In this document: positions 16,241 through 25,382 of the stretch, piece by piece
Position numbering within the stretch: position 1 is the first letter of the stretch
Layout: the number at the start of each line of letters is the position of its first letter
From: an uncultured Prevotellaceae bacterium
GTDB taxonomy: Bacteria > Bacteroidota > Bacteroidia > Bacteroidales > Bacteroidaceae
Length of the DNA: 64,000 nucleotides
Assembly: GCA_902788605.1 (NCBI GenBank)
Contig: CADAKX010000006.1
Coordinates: forward strand, 62,001 to 126,000
Direction of reading: 5' to 3'
Program-made: the position numbers and the translations under genes
The notes under the pieces: model-generated
Told to the model about the DNA's origin: nothing
The model's input: the letters and a program-made list of their open reading frames with translations, nothing else
The model's database searches: none

Positions 16241-18950
16241 TGAGTTGTCCCGTCATCTCATCGACAATCTGCTGCTGACTCTTGCCTGCATCAGGGTCGA
16301 GGTCTTTGGGTGCATCAGCCTCGTCGGACTTGTCCGCACTTTCCTCGGGGTCCTCGGGGAATCGCGTGGGTTCCAGTTCTACGATGCTCTCAATCTGATA
16401 GGTGGTCAGTCGTTTGCCCTTGGCCTTGAAGCCCTTGACGGCGATAAACTGTTCGGCGTCGATGTCCTCGGAGCCACGGAACTCGTCGGGGCCGCCGTAG
16501 GTCATTCGGATGAGTGGATAGACCACATCGGTGAGCAGCACCATCTGCGACTGCGGGTTCTCGCCCAGGAAGTTCTGCTTGCGCTTGAGTCCCTCCATGA
16601 GGAAGCGCTTCAGATAGGGGTAGCCCTGGTTGTCAGCGTCGAAGAGTACGCATGTCCACACCTTGTCCGGCTGGAACTTTTCTATGCGAAGGATGTTCTC
16701 CTCGTAGTGGTTGTTGGCATCGAAGTTGGTGAGGTAATAGTCGCCGTTCTTGAGAACCACCAGAATCTGGTCGTCGTCGAAGAACTCGCCCAAGAGTCGT
16801 CCGTGCTCGTCGTAGTTCAGTCGGTTGACATCCGGGTCGAACCACACCTTGCGGCCGCCCAGCGTCGAGTGTCCCTGACTCTTCAGAGTGATGCGGTGTA
16901 CGGGGAACTTCGTGAGGATATTTCCCTTTGACGAGCGTCCCTTGATGTCGATAGAGGCAAACGAGCGCTCCAAGAAGAGGCTCATGCGTGGGTGGTCGTT
17001 GAGTACGGTGGCCTCGAGCGTCACCTTGATGACCTCCGCCTCGCCGTTGGGGTTGGCGGTGAAGTAGAGCACACGCGTGCCCGGCGTGCCCAGCGTGAGG
17101 TCCACCTCGCGGTCTCGCGTGATGCCCGTGACGTTGAAGCGCTTGATATAGCACGTGCCAGCCTTGCCGTCGCGATATACCATATTATAAATGGTGCGCT
17201 TGTCGTTCTTCTTGAACACACCCAGCCAGATGACGTTCTTGCCCACGAAGAGCTTCTCGGCCACACGCACCACCTTGAACTTACCATCACGATAGAAGAT
17301 GATGATATCGTCGATGTCCGAGCAGTTGCACACAAACTCGTCCTTCTTCAGTCCTGTGCCGATGAAGCCCTCGTTGCGGTTGATATAGAGCTTCTGGTTG
17401 GCCTCGGCCACCTTGCTGGCCTCGATGGTGTCGAAGTTGCGAATCTCGGTGAGTCGCTGATGGTCCTTGCCATACTTGTCCTTGAGGAACTGGAACCACG
17501 CTGCCGTCACCTCGGTGAGGTTGGCCAGGTCGCGGTTTATCTCGTCGATCTCGGCCTGGATACGAGCCATCAGTTCGTCGGCCTTCTCCTTGTTGAACTT
17601 CAGGATGCGCTGCATCTTGATTTCCAAGAGTCGCAGGATGTCGTCCTTGGTCACCTCGCGCACCAGCTGTGGATAGTAAGGTGTCAGTCGGTCGTCGATA
17701 TGCTCGCATACGGCATCGATGGTCGGTGCCTGTTCGAATTTCTTATCCTTATAGATGCGCTCCTCGATAAAGATTTTCTCCAGTGAGCAGAAGTGCAGTT
17801 GCTCCAAGAGTTCGTTCTTTCGAATCTCCAGTTCCTGGCGGATGAGGTCCTTGGTGCGCTCGGCACTATGGATGAGCACGTCGCTCACGGTGAGGAACTG
17901 CGGCTTCTCGTCCTTGATGACGCAGCAGTTGGGCGAGATGTTGATTTCGCAGTCGGTGAAGGCATAGAGTGCGTCGATGGTCTTGTCGCTCGATACGCCC
18001 GGTGCCAGATGCACCTGAATCTCCACCTCTGCCGATGTCAGGTCGGTGACGTTGCGAGCCTTGATCTTGCCCTTCTCGATGGCCTTGGTGATGCTCTCGA
18101 TGAGCGTCGAAACCGTCTTGGAGTAGGGCAGTTCGCGGATCACCAGCGTCTTCTGGTCCAGTTTTTCTATCTTCGCACGCACCTTCACCACGCCGCCACG
18201 CTGTCCGTCGTTGTATTTCGACACGTCGATAGAGCCGCCCGTCTGGAAGTCAGGATACAGGTGGAACTCCTCACCATGCAGATAGCTGATGGCCGCGTCG
18301 CAGATCTCGCAGAAGTTGTGGGGTAGAATCTTGGATGACAGGCCCACGGCAATACCCTCGGCACCCTGACTCAACAGAAGGGGGAACTTCACCGGCAGCG
18401 TGATAGGCTCCTTGTTGCGGCCGTCGTAGCTCAGCTGCCATTCGGTGGTCTTGGGATTGAAGACCGTGTCGAGGGCAAACTTCGACAGTCGTGCCTCGAT
18501 ATATCGCGGAGCAGCCGCACGGTCGCCCGTGAGGATGTTGCCCCAGTTACCCTGTGTGTCTATCAGCAGGTCCTTCTGGCCCAACTGTACCAGGGCGTCG
18601 CCGATAGAGGCGTCGCCGTGAGGGTGGAACTGCATGGTGTGGCCCACGATGTTGGCCACCTTGTTGTATCGCCCGTCGTCCATGCGCTTCATCGAGTGCA
18701 GTATTCGGCGCTGCACGGGTTTCAGTCCGTCCTCGATATGAGGCACGGCACGTTCGAGAATCACATACGAGGCGTAGTCCAGAAACCAGTTCTGATACAT
18801 GCCGCTCAGATGGTGTACCACCGAGGCGTCGAACCGGTTCACGGGCTTATAGTCAGAATGACCCTCAGAGCCCTCTGGGGTCTCAGCGTTTTCGGAGCCC
18901 TCAGCGCCTTCTGAGTTCTCCAAGATTTCGTCCTTTATTTCGTCGTCCAT
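16218..18950 (-). CDS. parC: DNA topoisomerase IV subunit A
   Basis: 910 residues of the GyrA/ParC family; the cleavage-religation subunit that decatenates chromosomes. FLDYASYVILERAVPHIEDG, the quinolone-region HPHGDASIGDALVQL (about 109-123) and the active-site Tyr in AAAPRYIEARLSKFA (about Y150) are intact. Choice of ParC over GyrA rests on the C-terminal blades being divergent and on the absence of an obvious GyrA box. The first about 35 residues and the C-terminal tail (EESADKSDEADAPKD) are acidic and low-complexity. Confidence 0.88.
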   Translation of the reverse strand: MDDEIKDEILENSEGAEGSENAETPEGSEGHSDYKPVNRFDASVVHHLSGMYQNWFLDYASYVILERAVPHIEDGLKPVQRRILHSMKRMDDGRYNKVANIVGHTMQFHPHGDASIGDALVQLGQKDLLIDTQGNWGNILTGDRAAAPRYIEARLSKFALDTVFNPKTTEWQLSYDGRNKEPITLPVKFPLLLSQGAEGIAVGLSSKILPHNFCEICDAAISYLHGEEFHLYPDFQTGGSIDVSKYNDGQRGGVVKVRAKIEKLDQKTLVIRELPYSKTVSTLIESITKAIEKGKIKARNVTDLTSAEVEIQVHLAPGVSSDKTIDALYAFTDCEINISPNCCVIKDEKPQFLTVSDVLIHSAERTKDLIRQELEIRKNELLEQLHFCSLEKIFIEERIYKDKKFEQAPTIDAVCEHIDDRLTPYYPQLVREVTKDDILRLLEIKMQRILKFNKEKADELMARIQAEIDEINRDLANLTEVTAAWFQFLKDKYGKDHQRLTEIRNFDTIEASKVAEANQKLYINRNEGFIGTGLKKDEFVCNCSDIDDIIIFYRDGKFKVVRVAEKLFVGKNVIWLGVFKKNDKRTIYNMVYRDGKAGTCYIKRFNVTGITRDREVDLTLGTPGTRVLYFTANPNGEAEVIKVTLEATVLNDHPRMSLFLERSFASIDIKGRSSKGNILTKFPVHRITLKSQGHSTLGGRKVWFDPDVNRLNYDEHGRLLGEFFDDDQILVVLKNGDYYLTNFDANNHYEENILRIEKFQPDKVWTCVLFDADNQGYPYLKRFLMEGLKRKQNFLGENPQSQMVLLTDVVYPLIRMTYGGPDEFRGSEDIDAEQFIAVKGFKAKGKRLTTYQIESIVELEPTRFPEDPEESADKSDEADAPKDLDPDAGKSQQQIVDEMTGQLRLFDDEL

Positions 18951-19130
18951 TATCTACTATGGTTTTCAGTTTGCTTGCAAAATTACAAAAAAAATGCAAG
19001 AACTGATGTTCTTTAACTCCCTTTAACTCCATATTATTATCATAACTGCCCAAAATGTTGTACCTTTGCACACAAAATTTCGAAAAAGCGAAAAAGTAAA
19101 AAGGATAAAAAAGCAAATTTACAATATATT

Positions 19131-20672
19131 ATGGCACAAGAAGACGTATTTAAGAAGATTGTATCGCATTGTAAGGAATATGGTTTCGTGTTCCCCTCAA
19201 GCGATATCTACGACGGACTGGGCGCTGTTTATGACTACGGTCAGAACGGCGTGGAGTTGAAGAACAACATTAAGCAGTATTGGTGGAAGTCAATGGTTCT
19301 GCTTCACGATAACATCGTGGGTATCGACAGCGCCATCTTTATGCACCCCACCATCTGGAAGGCCTCTGGCCATGTGGATGCTTTCAACGACCCCCTCATC
19401 GACAACCGCGACAGCAAGAAGCGCTATCGTGCCGACGTGCTGATTGAGGACCAGATTGCCAAATACGACGAGAAGATCCAGAAGGAAGTCGAGAAGGCTC
19501 GCAAGCGCTTTGGCGACTCTTTCGACGAGGAGAAATACATGGAGACCAGCGAGCGCGTGAAGGAAACCAAGGAGAAGCGTGACGCTTTGCATGCCCGCTA
19601 TGCTGCTGCCATGCAGGGTCCCGACCTCGAGGCCTTGAAGCAGATTATCCTCGACGAGGAGATTGTTGACCCCATCAGCGGCACCAAGAACTGGACCGAC
19701 GTGCGCCAGTTCAACCTGATGTTCTCTACCGAGATGGGTGCCAGTGCCGATGGCTCTATGAAGGTCTATCTGCGTCCTGAGACCGCTCAGGGTATCTTCG
19801 TCAACTACCTGAACGTCCAGAAGACCGGCCGCATGAAGATTCCTTTCGGTATCGCCCAGATTGGTAAGGCCTTCCGCAACGAGATCGTGGCCCGCCAGTT
19901 TATCTTCCGCATGCGTGAGTTCGAGCAGATGGAGATGCAGTTCTTTGTGGCTCCCGGTACCGAGCTCGAGTGGTTCCCCAAGTGGAAGCAGATCCGTATG
20001 GCTTGGCACCAGGCTCTGGGCTTCGGCGCAGAGAACTATCGTTTCCACGACCACGACAAGTTGGCCCACTATGCCAACGCCGCTACCGATATCGAGTTTA
20101 AGATGCCCTTCGGCTTCAAGGAGGTTGAGGGTATCCACTCTCGCACCAACTTCGACCTCAGTCAGCACGAGAAGTTCTCGGGCAAGAGCATCAAGTACTT
20201 TGATCCTCAGACCAACGAGAGCTACACTCCGTACGTTATCGAGACCTCTATCGGTGTCGACCGTATGTTCCTCTCTATCATGTGTCACGCCTATTGCGAG
20301 GAGAAGCTCGAGAACGGCGAGACCCGCGTGGTGTTGAAGTTGCCCGCAGCCCTGGCTCCTGTGAAGCTGGCTGTGATGCCTCTGGTCAAGAAGGACGGAC
20401 TGCCCGAGAAGGCCCGCGAGATTATCAACGACCTGAAGTTCCACTTCAACTGTCAGTACGACGAGAAGGACTCTATCGGCAAGCGCTATCGCCGTCAGGA
20501 TGCCATCGGTACGCCTTACTGCGTCACCGTGGACCACGACACCCTGAACGATGGCTGCGTCACCCTGCGTTTCCGCGACACCATGGAGCAGGAGCGTGTG
20601 AAGATCGGCGACCTGGCTTCTATCATTGAGGATAAGGTCAGCATTGCAAGTCTGTTGAAGAAGCTTCAGTAA
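19131..20672 (+). CDS. glyQS: Glycyl-tRNA synthetase
   Basis: 513 residues, the single-chain alpha2-type class II enzyme charging tRNA-Gly. Motifs: MHPTIWKASGHVDAFNDPL, LRPETAQGIFVNYLNVQK, RNEIVARQFIFRMREFEQME and the C-terminal anticodon-binding domain (LAPVKLAVMPLV, RYRRQDAIGTPYCVTVD). The promoter -7 box TACCTTTG is at 19061-19068. Codon usage is strongly biased to C/G-ending codons, as for a highly expressed gene. An FKBP gene follows 8 bp after the stop. Confidence 0.95.
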   Translation: MAQEDVFKKIVSHCKEYGFVFPSSDIYDGLGAVYDYGQNGVELKNNIKQYWWKSMVLLHDNIVGIDSAIFMHPTIWKASGHVDAFNDPLIDNRDSKKRYRADVLIEDQIAKYDEKIQKEVEKARKRFGDSFDEEKYMETSERVKETKEKRDALHARYAAAMQGPDLEALKQIILDEEIVDPISGTKNWTDVRQFNLMFSTEMGASADGSMKVYLRPETAQGIFVNYLNVQKTGRMKIPFGIAQIGKAFRNEIVARQFIFRMREFEQMEMQFFVAPGTELEWFPKWKQIRMAWHQALGFGAENYRFHDHDKLAHYANAATDIEFKMPFGFKEVEGIHSRTNFDLSQHEKFSGKSIKYFDPQTNESYTPYVIETSIGVDRMFLSIMCHAYCEEKLENGETRVVLKLPAALAPVKLAVMPLVKKDGLPEKAREIINDLKFHFNCQYDEKDSIGKRYRRQDAIGTPYCVTVDHDTLNDGCVTLRFRDTMEQERVKIGDLASIIEDKVSIASLLKKLQ

Positions 20673-20680
20673 TCAATAAG

Positions 20681-21295
20681 ATGAAAAAGTATATCATCTA
20701 TCTGTTCGCCATGACGATGAGCCTCTGTGGCTTGTCGTCGTGCAGCGAAGAGACCGAGGAGGACACCGAGTTTGCCGACTGGGCCGTGCGCAACGAGCAG
20801 TATCTGGCCACTATCGCCAACGACTCGCTCTCGCAGTCGGGCTGGCAGCGCATCAAGAAATATTCGCTGGGCGACGCTGAGGGCGGTGTCAACGACTATG
20901 TCTATGTGCACCGCATTGCCCACTACGATCTTGGCGTCAGCAAGACGGGTTCACCCGCCTTCACCGACTCAGTTCGTGTGATGTATCAGGGCCGCCTGAT
21001 GCCCTCTGCATCCTATCCCCAGGGCAAGTTCTTTGACCCGGGCACAGCTAAGGGTACCTTCTCGGTGAACACCAGTTCTACCGCCCGCTTCTTGACCTCT
21101 GGTGTTGTTGTGGGCTTCACCACGGCACTCCAGCAGATGCACGTGGGTGACTATTGGCGCATCTATATCCCCAGCGATATGGGTTATGGCGCCTCTGGTA
21201 GTGGTACCGCCATTCCTGGCTACAGCGTTCTCGTCTTCGACCTTGTGCTCGTGGACTACAGTCCCGTTGGTCAGGCCTTGGATCCCTGGTGGTGA
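20681..21295 (+). CDS. FKBP-type peptidyl-prolyl isomerase, lipoprotein
   Basis: 204 residues with lipobox GLSSC followed by SEETEED, so lipid-anchored. The C-terminal FKBP domain shows VRVMYQGRLM, GVVVGFTTALQQMHVGDYW and IPSDMGYGASGSGTAIPGYS, ending VLVFDLVLVDY. It assists folding of envelope proteins. It is co-transcribed with glyS by proximity and ends at the terminator at 21385. Confidence 0.88.
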   Translation: MKKYIIYLFAMTMSLCGLSSCSEETEEDTEFADWAVRNEQYLATIANDSLSQSGWQRIKKYSLGDAEGGVNDYVYVHRIAHYDLGVSKTGSPAFTDSVRVMYQGRLMPSASYPQGKFFDPGTAKGTFSVNTSSTARFLTSGVVVGFTTALQQMHVGDYWRIYIPSDMGYGASGSGTAIPGYSVLVFDLVLVDYSPVGQALDPWW

Positions 21296-21338
21296 TTATA
21301 TGTGAACAATTTTTTTTAATGGTCATTTTGACAAGTGC

Positions 21339-21365
21339 GACTGTCATCTGTCAACTGTCATTCGT
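21339..21365. repeat. Heptamer repeat
   Basis: CTGTCATCTGTCAACTGTCA, the reverse complement of the TGACAGT-type 7-bp units seen at many other junctions in the window. It lies between the FKBP stop and its terminator. Confidence 0.7.
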
Positions 21366-21384
21366 GACTGAACAGATACAGCAA

Positions 21385-21420
21385 AGCGAGCGCATCAGTG
21401 ATGATCCGCTCGCTTTTGTT
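21385..21420 (+). terminator. Intrinsic terminator after FKBP gene
   Basis: AGCGAGCG (21385-21392) pairs with CGCTCGCT (21407-21414), followed by TTTGTTTT. Confidence 0.8.
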
Positions 21421-21463
21421 TTGAGGTGCATTCATGTCGTGGGTACGGGGGTACCCCCGAATT

Positions 21464-21562
21464 TCACACTCCCATGCAACTGGTTGTTCCCAGTGTCGTG
21501 AGGATTGCCGTGATGATGCTTGCAAGAATCTGCAAGACTGTCTTCCAACCTTCTTTCTTCAT
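21464..21562 (-). CDS. Smalltalk microprotein, 32 aa
   Basis: ATG 21562 to TGA 21464 encodes MKKEGWKTVLQILASIITAI then LTTLGTTSCMGV. This matches the Bacteroidetes 'smalltalk' microprotein pattern: MKKexWKtvlQ, a hydrophobic segment, then TSCMG with a lipobox-like Cys. These are typically encoded just downstream of an HU-like gene, as here (74 bp). Function unknown; the sequence suggests a membrane-inserted or lipidated peptide. Confidence 0.85.
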   Translation of the reverse strand: MKKEGWKTVLQILASIITAILTTLGTTSCMGV

Positions 21563-21635
21563 AGCTTTTGTTTTTTAATGGTTAAACTTAAAAGGTTGAG
21601 GGCCTCAGCCATCAGACATCAGCCCTCAGCCATCT

Positions 21636-22319
21636 CTAGTCGTTCTCGTTGCCGCCTCCGCCGCCTGAGGGAGGATTGGTGTTGCCGCCCTGATTCTGGT
21701 TGCCGCCCTGATTCTCGTTGCCGCCCTGGTTTTGGTTCTCATTGCCAGTCTGACCGGCTCCCTCTCCGTTCGGAGAGGGCTGGGGTGAGGTTGTCTGGGG
21801 TGAGGTTGTCTGGGGTGAGGTTGTCTGGGATGAGGTATACTCCCCATACGGCGTCTCTGTGCTCACCTTCTTGCCGTTGTTCAGTGTGGTGACGTTGACG
21901 ATGTTCTTGATGCGCAGCGAGCACTTCTCCTTCATGGTTCGACTGGTGATGTTGTCGAGCGAGGTGCTGTCGGGCAGGAATCTTACGTGGACGCCCTTCA
22001 CGTGCTCGTTGGTGCTGTAGTTCTCGGGCTTGTCGGCACCAGCCGATTCCAGCGAGGGATAGAAGGTGCCCAGTCCGTCGAGCTGTACGGCCACACCCTG
22101 TGCGATGAGTTCGGGGATGCAACGGCGCAGAGCTGCGATGACGCCCGCCACCACGTCGCTGGTGTAGATGCTGCCGTGGCTTTCGATGTGTTGACAGAGT
22201 CCGCGAGTGCTCAGTGTCTCTTTGCGTACCACTCGGCCGTACCACTTGTTGTGGGCCATTGACTTTGTGTTTTTGTTCTGGTGGAGATTAATCTCCAGCG
22301 CAATCTTGTTTTTTGCCAT
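21636..22319 (-). CDS. HU-like DNA-binding protein with repetitive C-terminal tail
   Basis: 227 residues. Residues 1-150 are an HU-like domain of the Bacteroidetes type: YGRVVRKETLSTRGLCQHIE, HGSIYTSDVVAGVIAALR, QLDGLGTFYPSLES and VHVRFLPDS. After TPYGEY the chain turns into low-complexity tails: (TTSPQ) repeats, a PSPNGEGAG segment encoded by a palindrome (21762-21781), then NQNQGG repeats and a GGGGGN end. The tail is encoded by repeat DNA and is probably recent. The -7 box TACCTTTG is at 22429-22422. The start follows relatives, which begin MAxK then a spacer. Confidence 0.8.
   Translation of the reverse strand: MAKNKIALEINLHQNKNTKSMAHNKWYGRVVRKETLSTRGLCQHIESHGSIYTSDVVAGVIAALRRCIPELIAQGVAVQLDGLGTFYPSLESAGADKPENYSTNEHVKGVHVRFLPDSTSLDNITSRTMKEKCSLRIKNIVNVTTLNNGKKVSTETPYGEYTSSQTTSPQTTSPQTTSPQPSPNGEGAGQTGNENQNQGGNENQGGNQNQGGNTNPPSGGGGGNEND
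21640..21835. repeat. Tandem repeats encoding the HU-like tail
   Basis: Three 15-bp units TGGGGTGAGGTTGTC (21780-21830) follow a hairpin CCCTCTCC-GTTC-GGAGAGGG (21762-21781); about 15-bp units of the type GCCGCCCTGATTCTG cover 21680-21740. All keep the frame of the HU-like gene. Confidence 0.75.
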
Positions 22320-22905
22320 AATGCTGGTTAATTTTTAATGGTTAAAGTTCTGTTTTCGACCATCTACATCGGCTGGCCGACTGCCGCTTTGTGTCTCTGT
22401 TGGTACCTCTTAAACACACTACAAAGGTACGAAAAATATTTCAATTATGCAAGCTTTTCTATAAATATTTTTGTGTTTTCGGTGGATTATTTTTCTTCCT
22501 CGGCGATATGCCGTTTCTCGCACCAGGAAATGCCGTTTCGCGGGGCGCGATGTGCCATTTAGAATAGCGATTTCCGTGATCCTGCATGTGTGTTGTTGAT
22601 GACAGTTGACAGATGACAGTTGTTGACTAGCACACATGTGAGCATGAGTAAGATTGTCTTGGTGTAAAGAATTATTTATTATATATATTTATATATATAT
22701 TTATATAATTATATATATAATAATACTATTATTAATATAATAGGTATTTTTATTATCTCTTCCTTGATTAATCTACCCCCACGTTATTCATTAATTGTCA
22801 TCTGTCATCTGTCAATCGTCATAGGGTAAAAAAATTAATCTTTTATGCATTTATTCTAAAATAATGTATTACCTTTGCACGAAATATTTCTAAAACCTTA
22901 AAATT
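22320..22905. other. Intergenic region with AT-rich block and heptamer repeats
   Basis: Divergent interval of nearly 600 bp. It holds the minus promoter of the HU-like gene (22429-22422), two TGACAGT-type heptamer tracts (22597-22628 and 22794-22822), an almost pure A/T stretch (about 22672-22750, alternating TATATA) and the plus promoter TACCTTTG (22870-22877) of the C10 protease. No convincing gene was seen. Confidence 0.6.
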
Positions 22906-25248
22906 ATGAAGAAAACTTTTGTTGTGCTGTGGGCCTTGATCTTGATTGCGACCCAAGCCAAGGGTGAGGCTGTCACCCAAGAACGTGCAGCAAGTATTGC
23001 CCAGAAACTGATGGTTTCCAAGGGTAGAACGGGCAAGAAGCTGAGCCTCAGAAAGGCCCCGGCAGCCTTAATGTCTGCATCAACCTCAGAGAATCCCGCC
23101 TACTATCTCTATGCAGGCGACAGCGGCTTTGTAATTGTTGCTGGCGACGATGTGGCTCGTCCTATCCTGGGCTATTCGGCCGATGGACAGTTGCCTGAGG
23201 ATGGCACATTGCCTCCCGCTATGCAAGAGTGGCTGCAGAGCATGGAAAAACAGATTGCCACGGCCCGAGAGATGGGGCTCATACAGGACGAGGCGACTGC
23301 CCGCATGTGGCAGGCACCGACCACGGGAAACATCGTGGACCAACTCACCACGGCCCAATGGAAGCAGGGGTGGCCCTTCAACAAGGAATGCCCGATGGAC
23401 GAAGGCAAGTATTCGGCTACTGGCTGTGTGGCCACGGCCTATGCCATCCTGATGAGGTATTTCAAGTATCCACAATACGGCCGCGGCACCACGCCAGCCT
23501 ATTATACGAAGACCAAGGGACTGTATGTGCCTGCCCGCGACCTGAACCACGAATACAACTGGGGCGACATGCCCCTGGACTATACCGACTACACCGAGGT
23601 GCAGGGCGATGCTGTGGCGCAGCTGATGGCCGACATCGGCGCAGTCATCCAAGTGGACTATACCAAGGGCGATACCAACGGCTTTGTTGGCAAGAACGAT
23701 GTCTTTGCCTATTTTGGCCTGAGCACTGGCCGTCTGACGAAGAAGGATGACTATGAGCTTGACGACTGGTATGCGATGCTCCACAGCCAAATATCCGCCC
23801 AGCGCCCCCTGATCTATAGTGCCAGTGACGAGGGGTCGGATTCCGGCCATGCTTTTATCCTCGACGGCTATACCGACCAGAACTATTACAGCGTGAACTG
23901 GGGATGGGGCGGCGCCTGCAACGGCCTCTTTACCCTGGATGCCATGAATGTAGATAATTTCCACTTCAACAGCGGTCAGGATGCCCTTTTCGATTGTGTA
24001 CCTCGCGAAATGCTGGCTAACACAGTCGTGGTCAACGAGCAGGAGGCCTGTCCCACCTTGGCTGATGCCTTTGGACTTGTGGCCAAGGATGGCAGCCATA
24101 CCACCATCAAACTGACAGGGAATACCGAGTGCGGCTATCTGGCAATTCCGCCCTATGCCAATGTGACACTCGACCTCAACTCGCGCGGGGTTGAGTTGTC
24201 TGGCAAGTCGATTTATAACTATGGCACGCTGAATGTCATCGACACCATTTACTGGTGTCCTGGCGGCATTTTTCAGACATGCGGAAATGCTGGGGTCATC
24301 TCCAATTATGGCAACCTGACCATCGATGGCGGCAGATACGAAAATAGAGCTGAAACCCAGCCTCAAGGCAATGACTACCGACGTTGCATCTGGTCGGCCG
24401 AAGGCTCCTATACCACCATCAAGAATGGCACCTTCACTTCGCCCGCCCAGACGTTTTGCTTCAATGGTGGTGCCACCATCGACAAAGGAGAGTTCCAGAC
24501 AACGGGCAACGAAGCCGTTCTGTCCGATTATTGCACCACCGATACTATCACCATCAATGGCGGTACATTCTATAATTACTGCAATTATGATGGCGACAAA
24601 GACTACCGTCGTGCCCTGTGGGCCACCTCGGGTTCTAACGTGGTGATCAACGGTGGCAAGTTCAACTCTTACTATCAGACGCTTTGTTTCAATGGCGATT
24701 TCACCATCAATGGCGGTGAGTTCTATAACCCAAGTGGCGACGTCGTTCTCCTTTCTTCCTATAATGTCCAAGACGGCATCATCAATGGTGGATTATTCGG
24801 TGCGAACACTTCTGTCGTGTCCATTTATAATAGGGGTAATCTCACCATCAATGGCGGCGATGTCCGCAACGATGGCGAAGGCTTCTGCCTCTACAACATG
24901 GCATCGCTCACCGTTAATGGTGGCAAGATGAGAACCCAGGGAGCAGGCATCCTTGCCACCTACAACTCTGCCAGCACGCAGTTCCTTGGCGGCATCTATT
25001 CCCACAAGATTGGCGCCGAACTGATGCCCAGCGGCTACCAGTGCGTCGACAACCCCGACAGCGAGACCAATCAGCAGTATCCCTACATGGTGGCCAGCAC
25101 CGATGGCATTGCCGATAACCTGTTACCCAACGTCAACCTCTCTGCTCCCCGTTTCTATGACCTGGGCGGCAGACAGCACCAGCGCCAGCAGTCGGGCCTG
25201 AACATCATCCGCAAGGGCGGCAAGACCGTCAAGACGGTGGTGCGATAA
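22906..25248 (+). CDS. C10-family cysteine protease with beta-helix-like repeats
   Basis: 780 residues. Signal peptide, then a Spi-type propeptide (about 20-115; YLYAGDSGFVIVAGDDVARP), then a streptopain (C10) domain. The nucleophile is in SATGCVATAYAILMRY (Cys about 174), the His in SGHAFILDGYTDQ (about H315), and NWGWGGACNGLF follows. Residues about 380-720 are repeats of the form TINGGEF/IINGGLF/TVNGGKM, likely a right-handed beta-helix. The C-terminus (FYDLGGRQHQRQ, GLNIIRKGGK) is a secretion/sorting-type ending. Probably an exported protease with a binding or display stalk. Confidence 0.85.
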   Translation: MKKTFVVLWALILIATQAKGEAVTQERAASIAQKLMVSKGRTGKKLSLRKAPAALMSASTSENPAYYLYAGDSGFVIVAGDDVARPILGYSADGQLPEDGTLPPAMQEWLQSMEKQIATAREMGLIQDEATARMWQAPTTGNIVDQLTTAQWKQGWPFNKECPMDEGKYSATGCVATAYAILMRYFKYPQYGRGTTPAYYTKTKGLYVPARDLNHEYNWGDMPLDYTDYTEVQGDAVAQLMADIGAVIQVDYTKGDTNGFVGKNDVFAYFGLSTGRLTKKDDYELDDWYAMLHSQISAQRPLIYSASDEGSDSGHAFILDGYTDQNYYSVNWGWGGACNGLFTLDAMNVDNFHFNSGQDALFDCVPREMLANTVVVNEQEACPTLADAFGLVAKDGSHTTIKLTGNTECGYLAIPPYANVTLDLNSRGVELSGKSIYNYGTLNVIDTIYWCPGGIFQTCGNAGVISNYGNLTIDGGRYENRAETQPQGNDYRRCIWSAEGSYTTIKNGTFTSPAQTFCFNGGATIDKGEFQTTGNEAVLSDYCTTDTITINGGTFYNYCNYDGDKDYRRALWATSGSNVVINGGKFNSYYQTLCFNGDFTINGGEFYNPSGDVVLLSSYNVQDGIINGGLFGANTSVVSIYNRGNLTINGGDVRNDGEGFCLYNMASLTVNGGKMRTQGAGILATYNSASTQFLGGIYSHKIGAELMPSGYQCVDNPDSETNQQYPYMVASTDGIADNLLPNVNLSAPRFYDLGGRQHQRQQSGLNIIRKGGKTVKTVVR

Positions 25249-25279
25249 GACTGACAACTGACAGTTGACAATTGACAAA
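25249..25279. repeat. Heptamer repeat
   Basis: CTGACAACTGACAGTTGACA followed by ATTGACAAA, starting directly after the C10 protease stop codon. 7-bp periodic. Confidence 0.75.
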
Positions 25280-25286
25280 AAACAAA

Positions 25287-25319
25287 ATTCCCTGCAAACC
25301 ACTTAGGCTTGCAGGGAAT
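25287..25319. terminator. Bidirectional terminator hairpin, copy A of a 33-bp inverted pair
   Basis: ATTCCCTGCAA and TTGCAGGGAAT form a perfect 11-bp stem with loop ACCACTTAGGC. T-rich flanks occur on both strands, so it can serve the C10 gene (plus) and the lipoprotein gene (minus). An exact reverse-complement copy lies at 28796-28828. Confidence 0.85.
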
Positions 25320-25382
25320 CCGTTTTTATAAATAAATGTAGCCAGTAAAACAAATTATTACTGCGCGCAGATAAGAAGCATA

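Noticed and set aside
19290-20537. 415-codon minus-strand frame opposite glyS
   Set aside because: Produced by the GC-biased third positions of glyS; no motifs, no promoter.
23086-24771. 561-codon frame antisense to the C10 protease
   Set aside because: The plus-strand protein has catalytic motifs and signal peptide; the antisense frame has none.
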